From: Streptomyces litmocidini
GTDB taxonomy: Bacteria; Actinomycetota; Actinomycetes; Streptomycetales; Streptomycetaceae
Length of the DNA: 64,000 nt
Assembly: GCF_014649755.1 (NCBI RefSeq)
Contig: NZ_BMTQ01000014.1
Location: 158,623-222,622 of the forward strand
Direction: 5' to 3'
Part shown: positions 41,729 through 50,585 of the stretch, piece after piece
Numbering within the stretch: the first letter of the stretch is position 1
Layout: each line of letters begins with the position of its first letter
Program-made: the position numbers and the translations under genes
Notes under the pieces: generated by a model
Told to the model about the DNA's origin: nothing
Databases searched by the model: none
Seen by the model: only the letters and a program-made list of their open reading frames with translations

Positions 41729-43422
41729 GACAGCGCCTCCTCGGAGGCGCGGGCCGCCCAGGTCGCGAAGCGCTCGCCGCTCTCGCGCTCCGCCTGGAAG
41801 CGCTTGAGGACCCGCTCCACGTAGTCCGGGAGTTCGGCCGCCGTGACCTTGAGACCGCGGACCTTGCGGCCGAAGCCGGCCTCCAGGCCGAGCGCGCCGC
41901 CCAGGTGCACCTGGTAGCCCTCGACGCGGTTGCCCTCGTCGTCCAGGACCAGCTGGCCCTTGAGGCCGATGTCCGCGACCTGGATGCGGGCGCAGGCGTT
42001 CGGGCAGCCGTTGATGTTGATCGTCAGCGGCTCGTCGAACTCCGGGAGGCGACGCTCCAGTTCGTCGATGAGCGAGGAGCCGCGGCCCTTCGTCTCGACG
42101 ATCGCGAGCTTGCAGAACTCGATGCCGGTGCAGGCCATCGTGCCGCGCCGGAACGGGGTGGGGTTCACCCGCAGGTCGAGCGACTCCAGGGCGGCGACCG
42201 CCGAGTCGACCTGGTCCCGCTCGATGTCCAGCAGGAGCATCTTCTGGTCCGCGGTGGTCCGCACCCGGCCGGAGCCGTGCCGCTCGGCCAGGTCGGCGAT
42301 CTTGGTCAGGGTGGCGCCGTCGACCCGGCCCACGCGCGGGGCGAAGCCGATGTAGAACCGGCCGTCCCGCTGCTCGTGCACGCCCATGTGGTCGCGCCAC
42401 TGGCCCGCGGGCTGCTCGGGGGCGGGGCCGTCCGTCAGCCTGCGCTTCAGGTACTCGTCCTCCAGGACCTGGCGGAACTTCTCCGGGCCCCAGTCGGCGA
42501 CGAGGAACTTCAGGCGGGCGCGGTTGCGCAGCCGGCGGTAACCGTAGTCGCGGAAGATCGAGATGACGCCCTCGTAGACGTCGGGGACCTCGTCGAGGGA
42601 GACCCAGGCGCCCAGGCGGACGCCGAGCTTCGGGTTGGTGGACAGGCCGCCGCCGACCCAGAGGTCGAAGCCGGGGCCGTGCTCCGGGTGCTCCACGCCC
42701 ACGAAGGCGATGTCGTTGATCTCGTGCGCCACGTCGAGGAGCGGCGAACCGGAGACCGCGGACTTGAACTTGCGGGGCAGGTTGGAGAAGTCCTTGTTGC
42801 CGATGATCCGACGCTGGATCTCGTCGATGGCGGGGGTGCCGTCGATGATCTCGTCGGCGGCGATGCCGGCCACGGGGGAGCCGAGGATGACGCGCGGGGT
42901 GTCGCCGCAGGCCTCGGTGGTCGACAGGCCGACCGCCTCCAGGCGGTTCCAGATCTCGGGGACGTCCTCGATGCGGATCCAGTGGTACTGGACGTTCTGC
43001 CGGTCCGTGATGTCGGCGGTGCCGCGGGCGAACTCCTCGGAGATCTCGCCGATCACCCGGAGCTGCTCGGTGGTCAGCCGGCCGCCGTCGATGCGGACGC
43101 GGAGCATGAAGTACTCGTCGTCCAGCTCCTCCGGCTCCAGCACGCCCGTCTTGGTGCCGTCCAGACCCTGCTTGCGCTGGGTGTAGAGGCCCCACCAGCG
43201 CATGCGTCCGCGCAGGTCGTTGGGGTCGATGGAGTCGAAGCCGCGCTTCGAGTAGACCGTCTCAATACGTGTCCGCACGTTGAGACCGTCGTCGTCCTTC
43301 TTGAACTGCTCATTGCCGTTCAGGGGGGTGAAGTGCCCCACGGCCCACTGACCCTCGCCGCGGTGGCGCCCGGTCTTGCGGCGGGCGGCGGCGGGAGTGG
43401 GGTTTTCCGGGGTGGCGGCCAT
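41725..43422 (-). CDS. cysI: Ferredoxin-dependent sulfite reductase
   Basis: This 565-aa sirohaem/[4Fe-4S] enzyme reduces sulfite to sulfide. The two halves of the nitrite/sulfite reductase fold are present. The cluster Cys ligands are in MACTGIEFCKLA (about residue 430) and NGCPNACAR (about 470). RGTADITDRQNVQYHWIR in the first half is a sirohaem-contact landmark. The absence of a flavoprotein subunit nearby supports ferredoxin as donor. GAAGGA precedes the ATG at 43422 by nine bases. A leader peptide lies 136 bases upstream, consistent with cysteine-responsive control of the operon. Confidence 0.93.
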   Translation of the reverse strand: MAATPENPTPAAARRKTGRHRGEGQWAVGHFTPLNGNEQFKKDDDGLNVRTRIETVYSKRGFDSIDPNDLRGRMRWWGLYTQRKQGLDGTKTGVLEPEELDDEYFMLRVRIDGGRLTTEQLRVIGEISEEFARGTADITDRQNVQYHWIRIEDVPEIWNRLEAVGLSTTEACGDTPRVILGSPVAGIAADEIIDGTPAIDEIQRRIIGNKDFSNLPRKFKSAVSGSPLLDVAHEINDIAFVGVEHPEHGPGFDLWVGGGLSTNPKLGVRLGAWVSLDEVPDVYEGVISIFRDYGYRRLRNRARLKFLVADWGPEKFRQVLEDEYLKRRLTDGPAPEQPAGQWRDHMGVHEQRDGRFYIGFAPRVGRVDGATLTKIADLAERHGSGRVRTTADQKMLLLDIERDQVDSAVAALESLDLRVNPTPFRRGTMACTGIEFCKLAIVETKGRGSSLIDELERRLPEFDEPLTININGCPNACARIQVADIGLKGQLVLDDEGNRVEGYQVHLGGALGLEAGFGRKVRGLKVTAAELPDYVERVLKRFQAERESGERFATWAARASEEALS

Positions 43423-43558
43423 GGCGTCTTGTCCTTCGGGACTGCGAGAGGGCGGCTCTGACCTGCACACTCGCGCTCAGGTCAGAGGGTGGCGCGTCAG
43501 TGCGCAGCAGGGTGGGGCAGAGTCGGGCGGTGAGGAGATGACGGCGGTGCTGGTTCTC

Positions 43559-43618
43559 TCAGCGCGCCGAACAGATGGCGCTGGACATGCGGCCGAGGTC
43601 GACGTGCCGCCGACTCAC
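43559..43618 (-). CDS. Regulatory leader peptide upstream of cysI
   Basis: A 19-codon frame from GTG 43618 reads VSRRHVDLGRMSSAICSAR and stops at TGA. Short peptides with the RHVDLGR...SAIC pattern are found before sulfur genes in Streptomyces and are annotated as putative leader peptides. The single Cys near the end, 136 bases from cysI, fits ribosome stalling when cysteinyl-tRNA is scarce. It is too short for standard gene calling. Confidence 0.7.
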   Translation of the reverse strand: MSRRHVDLGRMSSAICSAR

Positions 43619-43742
43619 CAAGGCAATTCCAGTTCCAGGCATGACGGAAGCGTGTCACGGGACTTTGGACCCAGTCCAGCATCGTCCATTATTCGGACAT
43701 AGTCGTCCCGTAGAGCGAGACGGTGTGCTCCAGGTCACGTCA

Positions 43743-43766
43743 AAGGGGCCCTGTTCAGGGCCCCTT
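43743..43766. terminator. Terminator hairpin downstream of the GNAT gene
   Basis: A 10-bp perfect stem (43743-43752 with 43757-43766) with a 4-base loop lies 10 bases after the stop of the minus-strand GNAT gene. It separates it from the cys operon promoter region. Confidence 0.7.
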
Positions 43767-43776
43767 CCGGTACGGC

Positions 43777-44346
43777 TCAGGCGTACGCGCCCGGCCAGGG
43801 GCCGGGGGTTTCCGTCTCCTCGACCTCCTCGACCTTGGTGTCGAAGAGACGGAAGCCGCGCCGCTCGTAGTTGGCCATGGCGTGCGGACCGTCGAGCGAG
43901 CAGGTGTGCAGCCACACCCGCTTCGTGGTCTCCCGCCCCGGCCAGCGCTCGGCCAGGTCCCAGGCGCGCGCCACCCCGTGGGAGAGGAGGTGGCCGCCGA
44001 TCCGGCGACCCCGGAAGGCCGGGATCAGGCCGAAGTAGACGATCTCCACGACTCCGTCGTCCTGGGGGTCGAGCTCCACGTACCCGGCCGGCGTCCCCCG
44101 GTCGTACGCCACCCAGATCTCGGCGCCCGGCTTCTCCACCATCTCCTGCCACTGCTTGTACGTCAGCGACAGCCGGTCGGACCAGCGGATGTCGCCGCCG
44201 ACCGCCGTGTAGAGGAAGCGGCTGAACTCCGCCGAGGGCACCTCGGCGCGCCGGATCGCCACGTCGTCGCCCTCCGGCGGGGTGGCGGGACGGAGGTCGG
44301 ACGGGGAGGTCTGTTCGAGGGACCAGGTGGTGAGAGTGATGCTCAT
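43777..44346 (-). CDS. GNAT-family N-acetyltransferase
   Basis: This 189-aa protein has a GNAT core in its second half. GYVELDPQDDGVVEIVYFGL is followed by IPAFRGRRIGGHLL, the acetyl-CoA loop (R-x-x-R/G-x-G/I form). After that come RVWLHTCSLDGPHAMANYERRGF with the conserved Asn and Tyr, and the ending VEEVEETETPG. The segment SFLYTAVGGDIRW-like in the first half is seen in a Streptomyces subgroup. The substrate is unknown. ATG at 44346. It ends in the 43743 hairpin and runs toward the cys leader region. Confidence 0.83.
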   Translation of the reverse strand: MSITLTTWSLEQTSPSDLRPATPPEGDDVAIRRAEVPSAEFSRFLYTAVGGDIRWSDRLSLTYKQWQEMVEKPGAEIWVAYDRGTPAGYVELDPQDDGVVEIVYFGLIPAFRGRRIGGHLLSHGVARAWDLAERWPGRETTKRVWLHTCSLDGPHAMANYERRGFRLFDTKVEEVEETETPGPWPGAYA

Positions 44347-44478
44347 GGGCTCATCGCATCATGCGGAGCGTCGGATTCCCACCCTGTTCGGCACCGGCGG
44401 ACAGGGTGTCCGCCATACGGACAACCGCCCTCCCGGCAGGGTGGGCGCACCGGGACGGCACGCCGCCCGTGCCCGCCG

Positions 44479-44571
44479 CCCGCGCCCGGCGACCTCGCCC
44501 GCGCCCGCCCACCTCGCCCGGCGACCTCGCCCGCGCCCGCCCACCTCGCTCCGCGCCCGGACACCTCGCCC
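44479..44571. repeat. About five 13-20-bp GC-rich direct repeats
   Basis: Units built on cccgcgcccgcccacctcg follow one another, with variants ccggcgacctcg and ccggacacctcg. The array lies in the 519-base gap between the GNAT and GAF-regulator genes, just upstream of a coding-like fragment. Polymerase slippage is the simplest explanation. Confidence 0.6.
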
Positions 44572-44593
44572 GCCCCGGGCCCGTGCCTCCCCG

Positions 44594-44837
44594 GAGCGCC
44601 TCCTCGCCACCGCCGGCCTCCAGCCCGAGGCGGGCCAGGTCACCGTCGGCGAGACCACCACCCGCGTGGAGCGGCACGGAACCGCCTCCGTGCGCGACGC
44701 CGCCGAGACCCGCACCGACATCCCCTTCGGGACCGTGGAGCGCTTCGGCCCCGGCGGGGAGCGGGAGCCGCACGTCGACACCCTGCCGCTGGTCGCGGAC
44801 CAGAAGGAGACCGGTGCTCCGTTCCGGAAGCCCGGTT
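44594..44837 (+). other. Coding-like fragment without start, unassigned
   Basis: One plus-strand frame (ERLLATAGLQPEAGQVTVGE through ADQKETGAPFRKPG) has the strong third-position G/C bias of a real Streptomyces gene. Upstream in that frame is only repeat-derived low-complexity sequence, and downstream it runs antisense into the GAF-regulator gene. I do not recognise the family. A gene remnant is likely, but chance bias in such GC-rich DNA is possible. Confidence 0.35.
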
Positions 44838-44865
44838 CCCGGGGCGGCCGACGACGCCCGCCGGA

Positions 44866-46158
44866 TCAGGCCGGGCTCGCGGCGCGGACGGCCGGGGCCG
44901 TCGAGTGGGGGAGCAGGTCCTCCGGACGCTCCGGGCGCAGGACCTCCACCGCGACCTCCTCCCGGAAGCGGTACGGGCGGTGCGCCAGGACCCCCGCCAG
45001 GTTCCGCCGCACCCGGGACATCTCCGCCCGTACGGTCACCGTGCGCGTACGGTCCCCGAACACGTCGTCCGCCAGCTCCGCCGCCGTCCGCCCGTCACGG
45101 TGCAGCGCCAGTACGTAGAGGAGCTCCGCGTGCCGGGGGCTGAGCTCCTGCTGCCAACTGCCCGCAGCCCCGGACACGGCCACCGTCCAACGGCGCGGCC
45201 GGCTCAGGTCCAGGACCACCCGGCTCGCCGCCCCCGCGTCCGGCTCCTCGGGCAGGGTCTCCTCCTCGACCCGTAGCAGCCAGCCGCCCGGCAGCGGCTC
45301 CACCGCGCACACGCCGAGCGAGGGCAGCCAGACCCGGCCGGCCCGGAACGACTTCGGCAGCGGGATCCGGTCCATCGGCGCGAGACCGGTCACCGCCGCC
45401 GTCCAGCCGTGGTCGTCCACCGCGACCGCCCGGCCGCCCACCCGGCACAGGATCGGCGCCGCCACCGCCCGCAGCCGCTCGACCGACCGGTGGTGCCGCT
45501 CGCGCATCTCGGCCTCGGCGAGCTGCGCCACCGAGCCCACCAGGGCCAGCATCGCGGGGTGGAAGCTGGAGGCGGGGCCGGACACGTCCAGGATCCCCAG
45601 GAGCCGCTGATCGCGCGGATCGTGCACGGGCGCGGCGGCGCAGGTCCAGTTGTGCAGCGACTGCACGTAGTGCTCGGCGGAGTGCACCTGCACCGCCCGG
45701 TCCAGGGCGAGCGCCGTGCCGACGGCGTTCGTCCCGGTGGCGTGCTCGGCCCAGGCCGCGCCCTCCTCCAGACAGATGCCGTTCGCCCGCCGCAACACGG
45801 CGGGGTTCCCCTGGCGCCACAGCACCCGGCCGTGCTCGTCGGTGACCACCATGATCTGGAGGGAGGCGTCGGCGATGCCGGCGATGCCGCCGCTCAGCGT
45901 CCGCATCACCTCGGAGAGGAGCGTGGTCCTGCGCCGCTGCTCCAGCTCGTCCCGCTGGAGCAGCACGGTGCTGGTGCTCTGGTCCGGGTCGAGGCCGAGC
46001 CGGGCCATCCGCCGCCAGGACGCGTCGATCACCGGGCGGGGCGCGATCGGCGGTCGCCGGCCGGCCAGGGTCTCCTCACGCACCCGATGCAGCAACCGGC
46101 TGGCCTGGGCGGAGTCCATGGCGGCGAGCCGCTTCATGTCGAGCTGCGTGTTCTTCAT
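44866..46158 (-). CDS. GAF-domain transcriptional regulator
   Basis: This 430-aa protein resembles actinobacterial AcoR-like regulators without a sigma-54 AAA domain. The N-terminal part includes VIDASWRRMARLGLDPD, followed by a GAF domain (about residues 80-220). Its landmarks are CLEEGAAWAEHATGTNAVGTAL and NWTCAAAPVHDPRDQRLLGILDVSG, and it is the likely ligand sensor. The C-terminal region LSPRHAELLYVLALHRDGRTAAELAD is winged-helix-like, consistent with DNA binding. GGGAGAGG lies three bases before the ATG at 46158. The target is unknown; aldehyde or alcohol oxidation genes often neighbour such regulators, but none is here. Confidence 0.78.
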   Translation of the reverse strand: MKNTQLDMKRLAAMDSAQASRLLHRVREETLAGRRPPIAPRPVIDASWRRMARLGLDPDQSTSTVLLQRDELEQRRRTTLLSEVMRTLSGGIAGIADASLQIMVVTDEHGRVLWRQGNPAVLRRANGICLEEGAAWAEHATGTNAVGTALALDRAVQVHSAEHYVQSLHNWTCAAAPVHDPRDQRLLGILDVSGPASSFHPAMLALVGSVAQLAEAEMRERHHRSVERLRAVAAPILCRVGGRAVAVDDHGWTAAVTGLAPMDRIPLPKSFRAGRVWLPSLGVCAVEPLPGGWLLRVEEETLPEEPDAGAASRVVLDLSRPRRWTVAVSGAAGSWQQELSPRHAELLYVLALHRDGRTAAELADDVFGDRTRTVTVRAEMSRVRRNLAGVLAHRPYRFREEVAVEVLRPERPEDLLPHSTAPAVRAASPA

Positions 46159-46444
46159 CGGCCTCTCCCAGCCACCCGGGTGGTGTATCGGTTCTGCACA
46201 GGGCAGACGTCCGGAGTGTCGGTGCCCATCGTGCCGTCCGGGAGCACCCGGCGAGGCCCGGTTCGGGTAATCCTGCAACCCTTTGCAACTCTGGCGACCG
46301 GCAGGTCCCCTGGGCGAGGCTGGTGGCAGCGGCGGGTGGTGCCGTGTCGGCGCAGCACCACCCCCGCTTCTCCGCTTCTCCGCGCGTGCAGCCCTGATCG
46401 ACACCCCGTCGGGCTCGCCCCCGGCGCGCTGCACGGCCTTCCCG

Positions 46445-46581
46445 CACGGCCCGCGCTCCCGCACGTCCTCTCGGACCACGGCCCGGACCGCCGTACGTCT
46501 CTTCAGAGCACGGCCCGCGCTCCCGCACGTCCTCTCGGACCACGGCCCGGACCGCCGTACGTCTCCTCAGACCACGGCCCG
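46445..46581. repeat. 64-bp tandem repeat at the 3' end of the AidB-like gene
   Basis: Two nearly identical 64-bp units start at 46445 and 46509. A partial third copy from 46573 is the last codons of the minus-strand AidB-like gene, whose stop is at 46567-46569. The array thus extends outward from the gene's own end. The rest of the 408-base gap up to the GAF-regulator gene contains no gene that I can support. Confidence 0.85.
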
Positions 46582-48270
46582 CGCCCGCTCCACCACCGCG
46601 CGCAGGGCCAGCGTGTGCGGAAGCGTCCCGAAGGCCGCGCCGCCGTCCCCGCCGAGCCGCGCCGCGCAGAACGCGTCCGCCACCTCCGGCGGAGCCCACC
46701 GCACCAGCAGCGCGCCCTGGAGCACCAGCGCGATCCGTTCCGTGACCCGCCGGGCCCGCGCCTCGATCCCCTCCAGGTCCGCCAGTTCGACGAGGAGCCC
46801 CCGGATGGCCCGGTCGAGCCGGTGGTCGGCGCCCCGCGCCGCCCCCACCTCCCGCAGCAGCGCGTCGAGGGCGGCGGGTTCGGTCCGCAGCACCCGCACC
46901 ACGTCGAGCGCCTGCACGTTCCCCGAGCCCTCCCAGACCGAGTTGAGCGGCGACTCCCGCAGCAGCCGGGGCATTCCCGACTCCTCCACGTACCCGTTGC
47001 CGCCCAGGCATTCCAGCGCCTCCGCCACCACCGGCGTACACCGCTTCGTCACCCAGTACTTCGCCGCCGGCACGGTGATGCGGAGCAGAGCCCGCTCCTG
47101 CTCGGGGTCGCTTCCGCCGCGGGTGTCGGCAGGGTGGTCGCCGCCGCCGGTGCCGACACGGCTGTCGGTGTCGGTGGCGTCGTAGGCCGCCGCCAGCCGC
47201 ATCCCGAGCGCGGTCGCCGCCTCCGACTCCAGGGCCAGATCGGCGAGGACGTTCCGCATCAGGGGCTTCTCGACGAGCAGCCCGCCGAAGGCCGAGCGGT
47301 ACGAGGCGTGGTGCACGGCCTGCGCCACCGCCTGCCGCATCAGCGCCGCCGAGCCGAGGACGCAGTCGAGCCGGGTCGCCGCGACCATGCCCATGATCGT
47401 CCGGACCCCGCGCCCCTCCTCGCCGACGCGGCGCGCCCAGGTCGTCCCGTCGAACTCCACCTCGGCGGAGGCGTTCGACCGGTTGCCCAGCTTGTCCTTG
47501 AGCCGCTGGATCGCGAAGGCGTTGCGCGAGCCGTCCGCGAGCACCCGGGGCACCAGGAAACAGGTCAGGCCCCCCGGAGCCTGCGCGAGGACCAGGAAGG
47601 CGTCCGACATCGGGGCCGAGCAGAACCACTTGTGCCCCGTCAGGACGTACTCGCCGTCGGCCGCGAGGGGACGGGCCTCCGTCGTGTTCGACCGGACGTC
47701 GCTGCCGCCCTGCTTCTCCGTCATCGCCATGCCGAGCAGCGCCCCCGGCTTCTCCGCGACCGGACGGAGCTCCCGCTCGTACACGTGCGAGAGGGCCGCC
47801 GGCTCCCAGACCGCCGCGAGCTCCGGCTCGGCGCGCAGCGCGGGCACCGCCGCGTGCGTCATCGACACCGGGCAGCCGTGCCCCGCCTCCGCCTGCGACA
47901 TCACCAGGAACCCGGCGGCCCGCCGCACGTGACCACCCGGGCGGCCCCACGCGTCCGTGAGCCCCGCCGACACGGACTTCCCGAGGAGCCGGTGCCAGGC
48001 CGGATGGAACAGGACCTCGTCGACCCGCCGGCCGTACCGGTCGTGGGTCCGCAGCCGGGGCGGGTGCTCGTTCGCCTGCTCACCCCACTCCCGCACCTGC
48101 GCCGAACCGGTCGCCCGGCCCAGCAGGCCCAGCTCGTCGCGCGCCTCCGCCAGGAGGTCAGGGGCGAGATGGCGCTCGACCGCCTCCGCCAGCGCCCGGT
48201 CGCTCGTGAAGACGTCGTACCCGACCAGGGGCGGAGCCTGGTTGGTCACGGTGTGGGTGCTCGCTGCCAT
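46567..48270 (-). CDS. Acyl-CoA dehydrogenase of AidB type
   Basis: This 567-aa flavoprotein matches the AidB branch of acyl-CoA dehydrogenases. LLGMAMTEKQGGSDVRSNTT (about residue 190) is the subgroup signature and FSC-type HKWFCSAPMSDAFLVLAQ follows. RLKDKLGNRSNASAEVEFDG, the catalytic-region ECLGGNGYVEESGMPRLLRE and the ending are in family order. AidB binds DNA and protects against alkylation in E. coli; many Streptomyces homologues are of unknown substrate. An insertion rich in Asp/Gly (DSRVGTGGGDHPADTRGGSD) sits near residue 370. The stop region has seeded the 64-bp repeat. Confidence 0.87.
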   Translation of the reverse strand: MAASTHTVTNQAPPLVGYDVFTSDRALAEAVERHLAPDLLAEARDELGLLGRATGSAQVREWGEQANEHPPRLRTHDRYGRRVDEVLFHPAWHRLLGKSVSAGLTDAWGRPGGHVRRAAGFLVMSQAEAGHGCPVSMTHAAVPALRAEPELAAVWEPAALSHVYERELRPVAEKPGALLGMAMTEKQGGSDVRSNTTEARPLAADGEYVLTGHKWFCSAPMSDAFLVLAQAPGGLTCFLVPRVLADGSRNAFAIQRLKDKLGNRSNASAEVEFDGTTWARRVGEEGRGVRTIMGMVAATRLDCVLGSAALMRQAVAQAVHHASYRSAFGGLLVEKPLMRNVLADLALESEAATALGMRLAAAYDATDTDSRVGTGGGDHPADTRGGSDPEQERALLRITVPAAKYWVTKRCTPVVAEALECLGGNGYVEESGMPRLLRESPLNSVWEGSGNVQALDVVRVLRTEPAALDALLREVGAARGADHRLDRAIRGLLVELADLEGIEARARRVTERIALVLQGALLVRWAPPEVADAFCAARLGGDGGAAFGTLPHTLALRAVVERARAVV

Positions 48271-48287
48271 GCCGATACGGTAAGCAG

Positions 48288-49412
48288 GTGCAGGCAGCAA
48301 GAGAAACACCCGAACGGCCGGAGCGTCGGCCCTGGAGCAGGCTCCACCGCGCGCGCGTCCTCTACCGCAACGTCTCGAAGCGGAAGATGGCCTGGCTGCT
48401 CCTCAAGGACACCGTCAACTCGTGCATCGAGTACCGGATCCTCGGGCTCGCCGCCGAGGCCGCGTTCTTCACCCTGCTGTCGCTGCCGCCGCTGCTGCTC
48501 GGCCTGATCGCCGTCCTCGGCTACGCCGACGACTGGACCAACACCGACACCGTCGCCAGCATCCGGGAGAACATCCTCCACGCGGCCGGCACGGTCCTCT
48601 CCGACCGGGGCGTCCACGAGATCGCCGAACCCCTCCTCGACGACATCACCCAGGGCAAGCGGCCCGATCTGATCTCCCTCGGCTTCGCCATCGCCCTCTG
48701 GTCCGGCTCGCGCGCGGTGAACGTCTTCATCGACACCATCACCGTCATGTACGGCCTCGACGGACACCGGGGCATCGTCAAGACCCGGCTCCTCGCGCTG
48801 CTCCTCTACATCGTGGCGCTGCTCATCGGAGCCGTCGTGCTGCCGCTGGCCGTCGTCGGCCCCGACCGGGTCGTCGCGCTCGTCCCCTGGGGCACCGAGG
48901 TCGTCGCCGTCCTCTACTGGCCGGCCGTCATCCTGCTCTCCATTGCCTTCCTCACCACGCTCTACCACGTCTCCGTGCCCGTCAGATCGCCGTGGATCGA
49001 GGACATCCCCGGCGCCCTCGTCGCCCTCGCCATGTGGGTCCTCGGCAGCTTCCTGCTGCGCATCTACCTGACCAGCCAGGTGGAGGGACCGACGATCTAC
49101 GGCTCCCTCGCCGCGCCCATCGCCGTCCTCCTCTGGATCGGCATCTCGGCCTTCGCGGTCCTCGTCGGCGCCGCCGTGAACGCGGCCATCGACCGCGTCT
49201 GGCCCTCCGTCGCCACCGCCGCCGCCCGCGAGGCCAACGAACGGGCCCGCGCCTTCCAGGCCGCCGAACTCGTCGCCCGCGTGCGCGCCGAGGCGGAGGA
49301 CGTCGACGAGGACGACCCGGACATGCCGTCCGAGTTCCCCGAGCGCTGGTCCAGGTTCCTCCCCCCGGACGACGTGAAGTCCCGCCTGCACTCGGGCTGG
49401 GAGAAGGACTGA
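48288..49412 (+). CDS. YihY/BrkB-family inner membrane protein
   Basis: This 374-aa protein has about six membrane segments. The family landmarks are EYRILGLAAEAAFFTLLSLPPLLLG (first segment), then a soluble part, and IALWSGSRAVNVFIDTITVMYG. FLTTLYHVSVPV follows, and the ending is ISAFAVLVGAAVNAAIDRVW. The C-terminal tail is acidic and cytoplasmic (DVDEDDPDMPSEF). Once called RNase BN, the family is now treated as membrane proteins of uncertain transport function. GTG at 48288 is the start, divergent from the AidB-like gene with only 17 bases between. Confidence 0.87.
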   Translation: MQAARETPERPERRPWSRLHRARVLYRNVSKRKMAWLLLKDTVNSCIEYRILGLAAEAAFFTLLSLPPLLLGLIAVLGYADDWTNTDTVASIRENILHAAGTVLSDRGVHEIAEPLLDDITQGKRPDLISLGFAIALWSGSRAVNVFIDTITVMYGLDGHRGIVKTRLLALLLYIVALLIGAVVLPLAVVGPDRVVALVPWGTEVVAVLYWPAVILLSIAFLTTLYHVSVPVRSPWIEDIPGALVALAMWVLGSFLLRIYLTSQVEGPTIYGSLAAPIAVLLWIGISAFAVLVGAAVNAAIDRVWPSVATAAAREANERARAFQAAELVARVRAEAEDVDEDDPDMPSEFPERWSRFLPPDDVKSRLHSGWEKD

Positions 49413-49446
49413 GTCCGCCGCCGGCCCCAGGGCCCACGCTCGGAGG

Positions 49447-50111
49447 ATGTACGAGGAGCGCCCCGCCCTGCCGGCCGGAGCCGTGCTGTGGACCCGGTCC
49501 GCCGCCGGCCCCGCGGCGGCCCTGCTCGTCCTGTCCGACGGCTGCGTGGACCTCATCCGGGCCGACGGAGCCTCCTCGTCGCCGGACCCGACACGCGCGC
49601 ACGTACCGGGCGGGTTCGCCGGGCGGTACGCGGGCGTCCGCTTCGCCCCCGGTGACGCCCCCGGCTTCCTGGGCGTCCCGGCCCACGAGCTCCGCGACCG
49701 GTGGGTCGCCCTCGGCGCGCTGTGGGGCGAGGCGGCGGCGCGGCGGCTCGGCGAGCGGATCACGGAGGCCGCCGACCCGGCCGCCGCCCTGGAGGACCTC
49801 GTCCTGTGCCGGGCCGTCCGGGGCCCCGGGCCCGACCCGCTGCTCCGGGCCGTCGTGGCGCGGCTCCGCGGCGGGCCGGCCGGTCGCCGAGACGGCGGAG
49901 GCGGTCGGGCCCGGCGCCCGGCAGCTGCACCGGCGATCCCTCGACGCCTTCGGCTACGGCCCGAAGACCCTCGCCCGCGTCCTGCGCCTCCGGCGCGCGC
50001 TCGCCCTGGTCCGGGGCCGGGGTGCCCTTCGCGGAAGCGGCCCTGCGCGCGGGCTGCGCCGACCAGGCCCATCCGGCGCGGGAGCCCCGGGCCCTCGCGG
50101 GAACCACCCTG
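49447..50111 (+). pseudogene. AraC-family regulator broken by two frameshifts
   Basis: The ATG at 49447 opens a DUF6597-type sensor region (GAVLWTRSAAGPAAALLVLS, then SDGCVDLIRADG) that is intact to about 49875. The homology then shifts frame to VAETAEAVGPGARQLHRRSL and FGYGPKTLARVLRLRRALAL, the first part of the AraC HTH. It shifts again near 50015 to GVPFAEAALRAGCADQAHPARE and RALAGTTL. Two frame changes in 140 bases disable the DNA-binding domain. The end overlaps the antisense extension of the VOC gene. AraC and VOC genes facing each other are common in Streptomyces. Confidence 0.75.
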
Positions 50112-50530
50112 AGCTCCCACGCGGCCTCCGTGGCCGCGAAGAGCGAGACCTCGCCGCCGTCCGGGGCGAGCACCACCGCGTAGCGCTGCCCCCCCACGGC
50201 GTCCCAGGGCTTCAGGTGCCCCCGGTACCCGGCGGAGACCAGCTCCTCGTAGACCGCGTCCCCCTCCGCCGGCGCACCGCACCGGAAGGCGAGCCCGACC
50301 CGGCCGCCCGTCGGACGCGTCCATCCGGGATCGAAGGAACGGACGACGTCCTCCGTGTCCCAGGCGATCCGCAGCCCGCCGGGCAGCGCCGCCTCCCCGT
50401 GCGGGGCCGACTCGGCCCCGGCCGGGACGTCCAGGCCGAGGCGCCGGTGGAACGCGAGCGGGGCGGCCGTGTCCGAGACGACGAGACCGGCGAGGTCGAA
50501 CCGGGGAGTGATGCGCGGTGCCGTGTCCAT
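49760..50530 (-). CDS. VOC (glyoxalase-like) protein with lost stop and antisense extension
   Basis: The first 137 codons (50530-50120) are a normal VOC domain. It starts MDTAPRITPRFDLAGLVVSD, has the LGLDVPAGAES turn, then GLAFRCG, and ends LAPDGGEVSLFAATEAA, the usual C-terminus. There the next codon is TGG, and translation would continue 119 codons antisense to the AraC pseudogene before a stop at 49760. The extension is Arg/Ala/Pro rich and looks like shadow sequence. A stop loss or junction deletion is likely. The family binds metals and catalyses diverse reactions or antibiotic sequestration; the substrate is unknown. Confidence 0.7.
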   Translation of the reverse strand: MDTAPRITPRFDLAGLVVSDTAAPLAFHRRLGLDVPAGAESAPHGEAALPGGLRIAWDTEDVVRSFDPGWTRPTGGRVGLAFRCGAPAEGDAVYEELVSAGYRGHLKPWDAVGGQRYAVVLAPDGGEVSLFAATEAAWELRVVPARARGSRAGWAWSAQPARRAASAKGTPAPDQGERAPEAQDAGEGLRAVAEGVEGSPVQLPGAGPDRLRRLGDRPARRGAAPRRPGAAGRARGPGRPGTGRGPPGRRPGRRPP

Positions 50531-50585
50531 GACCGCACGGTAGGCACGGCGGCGGCGCCGGGTCTTGTACGCATCGGACGCGGGC

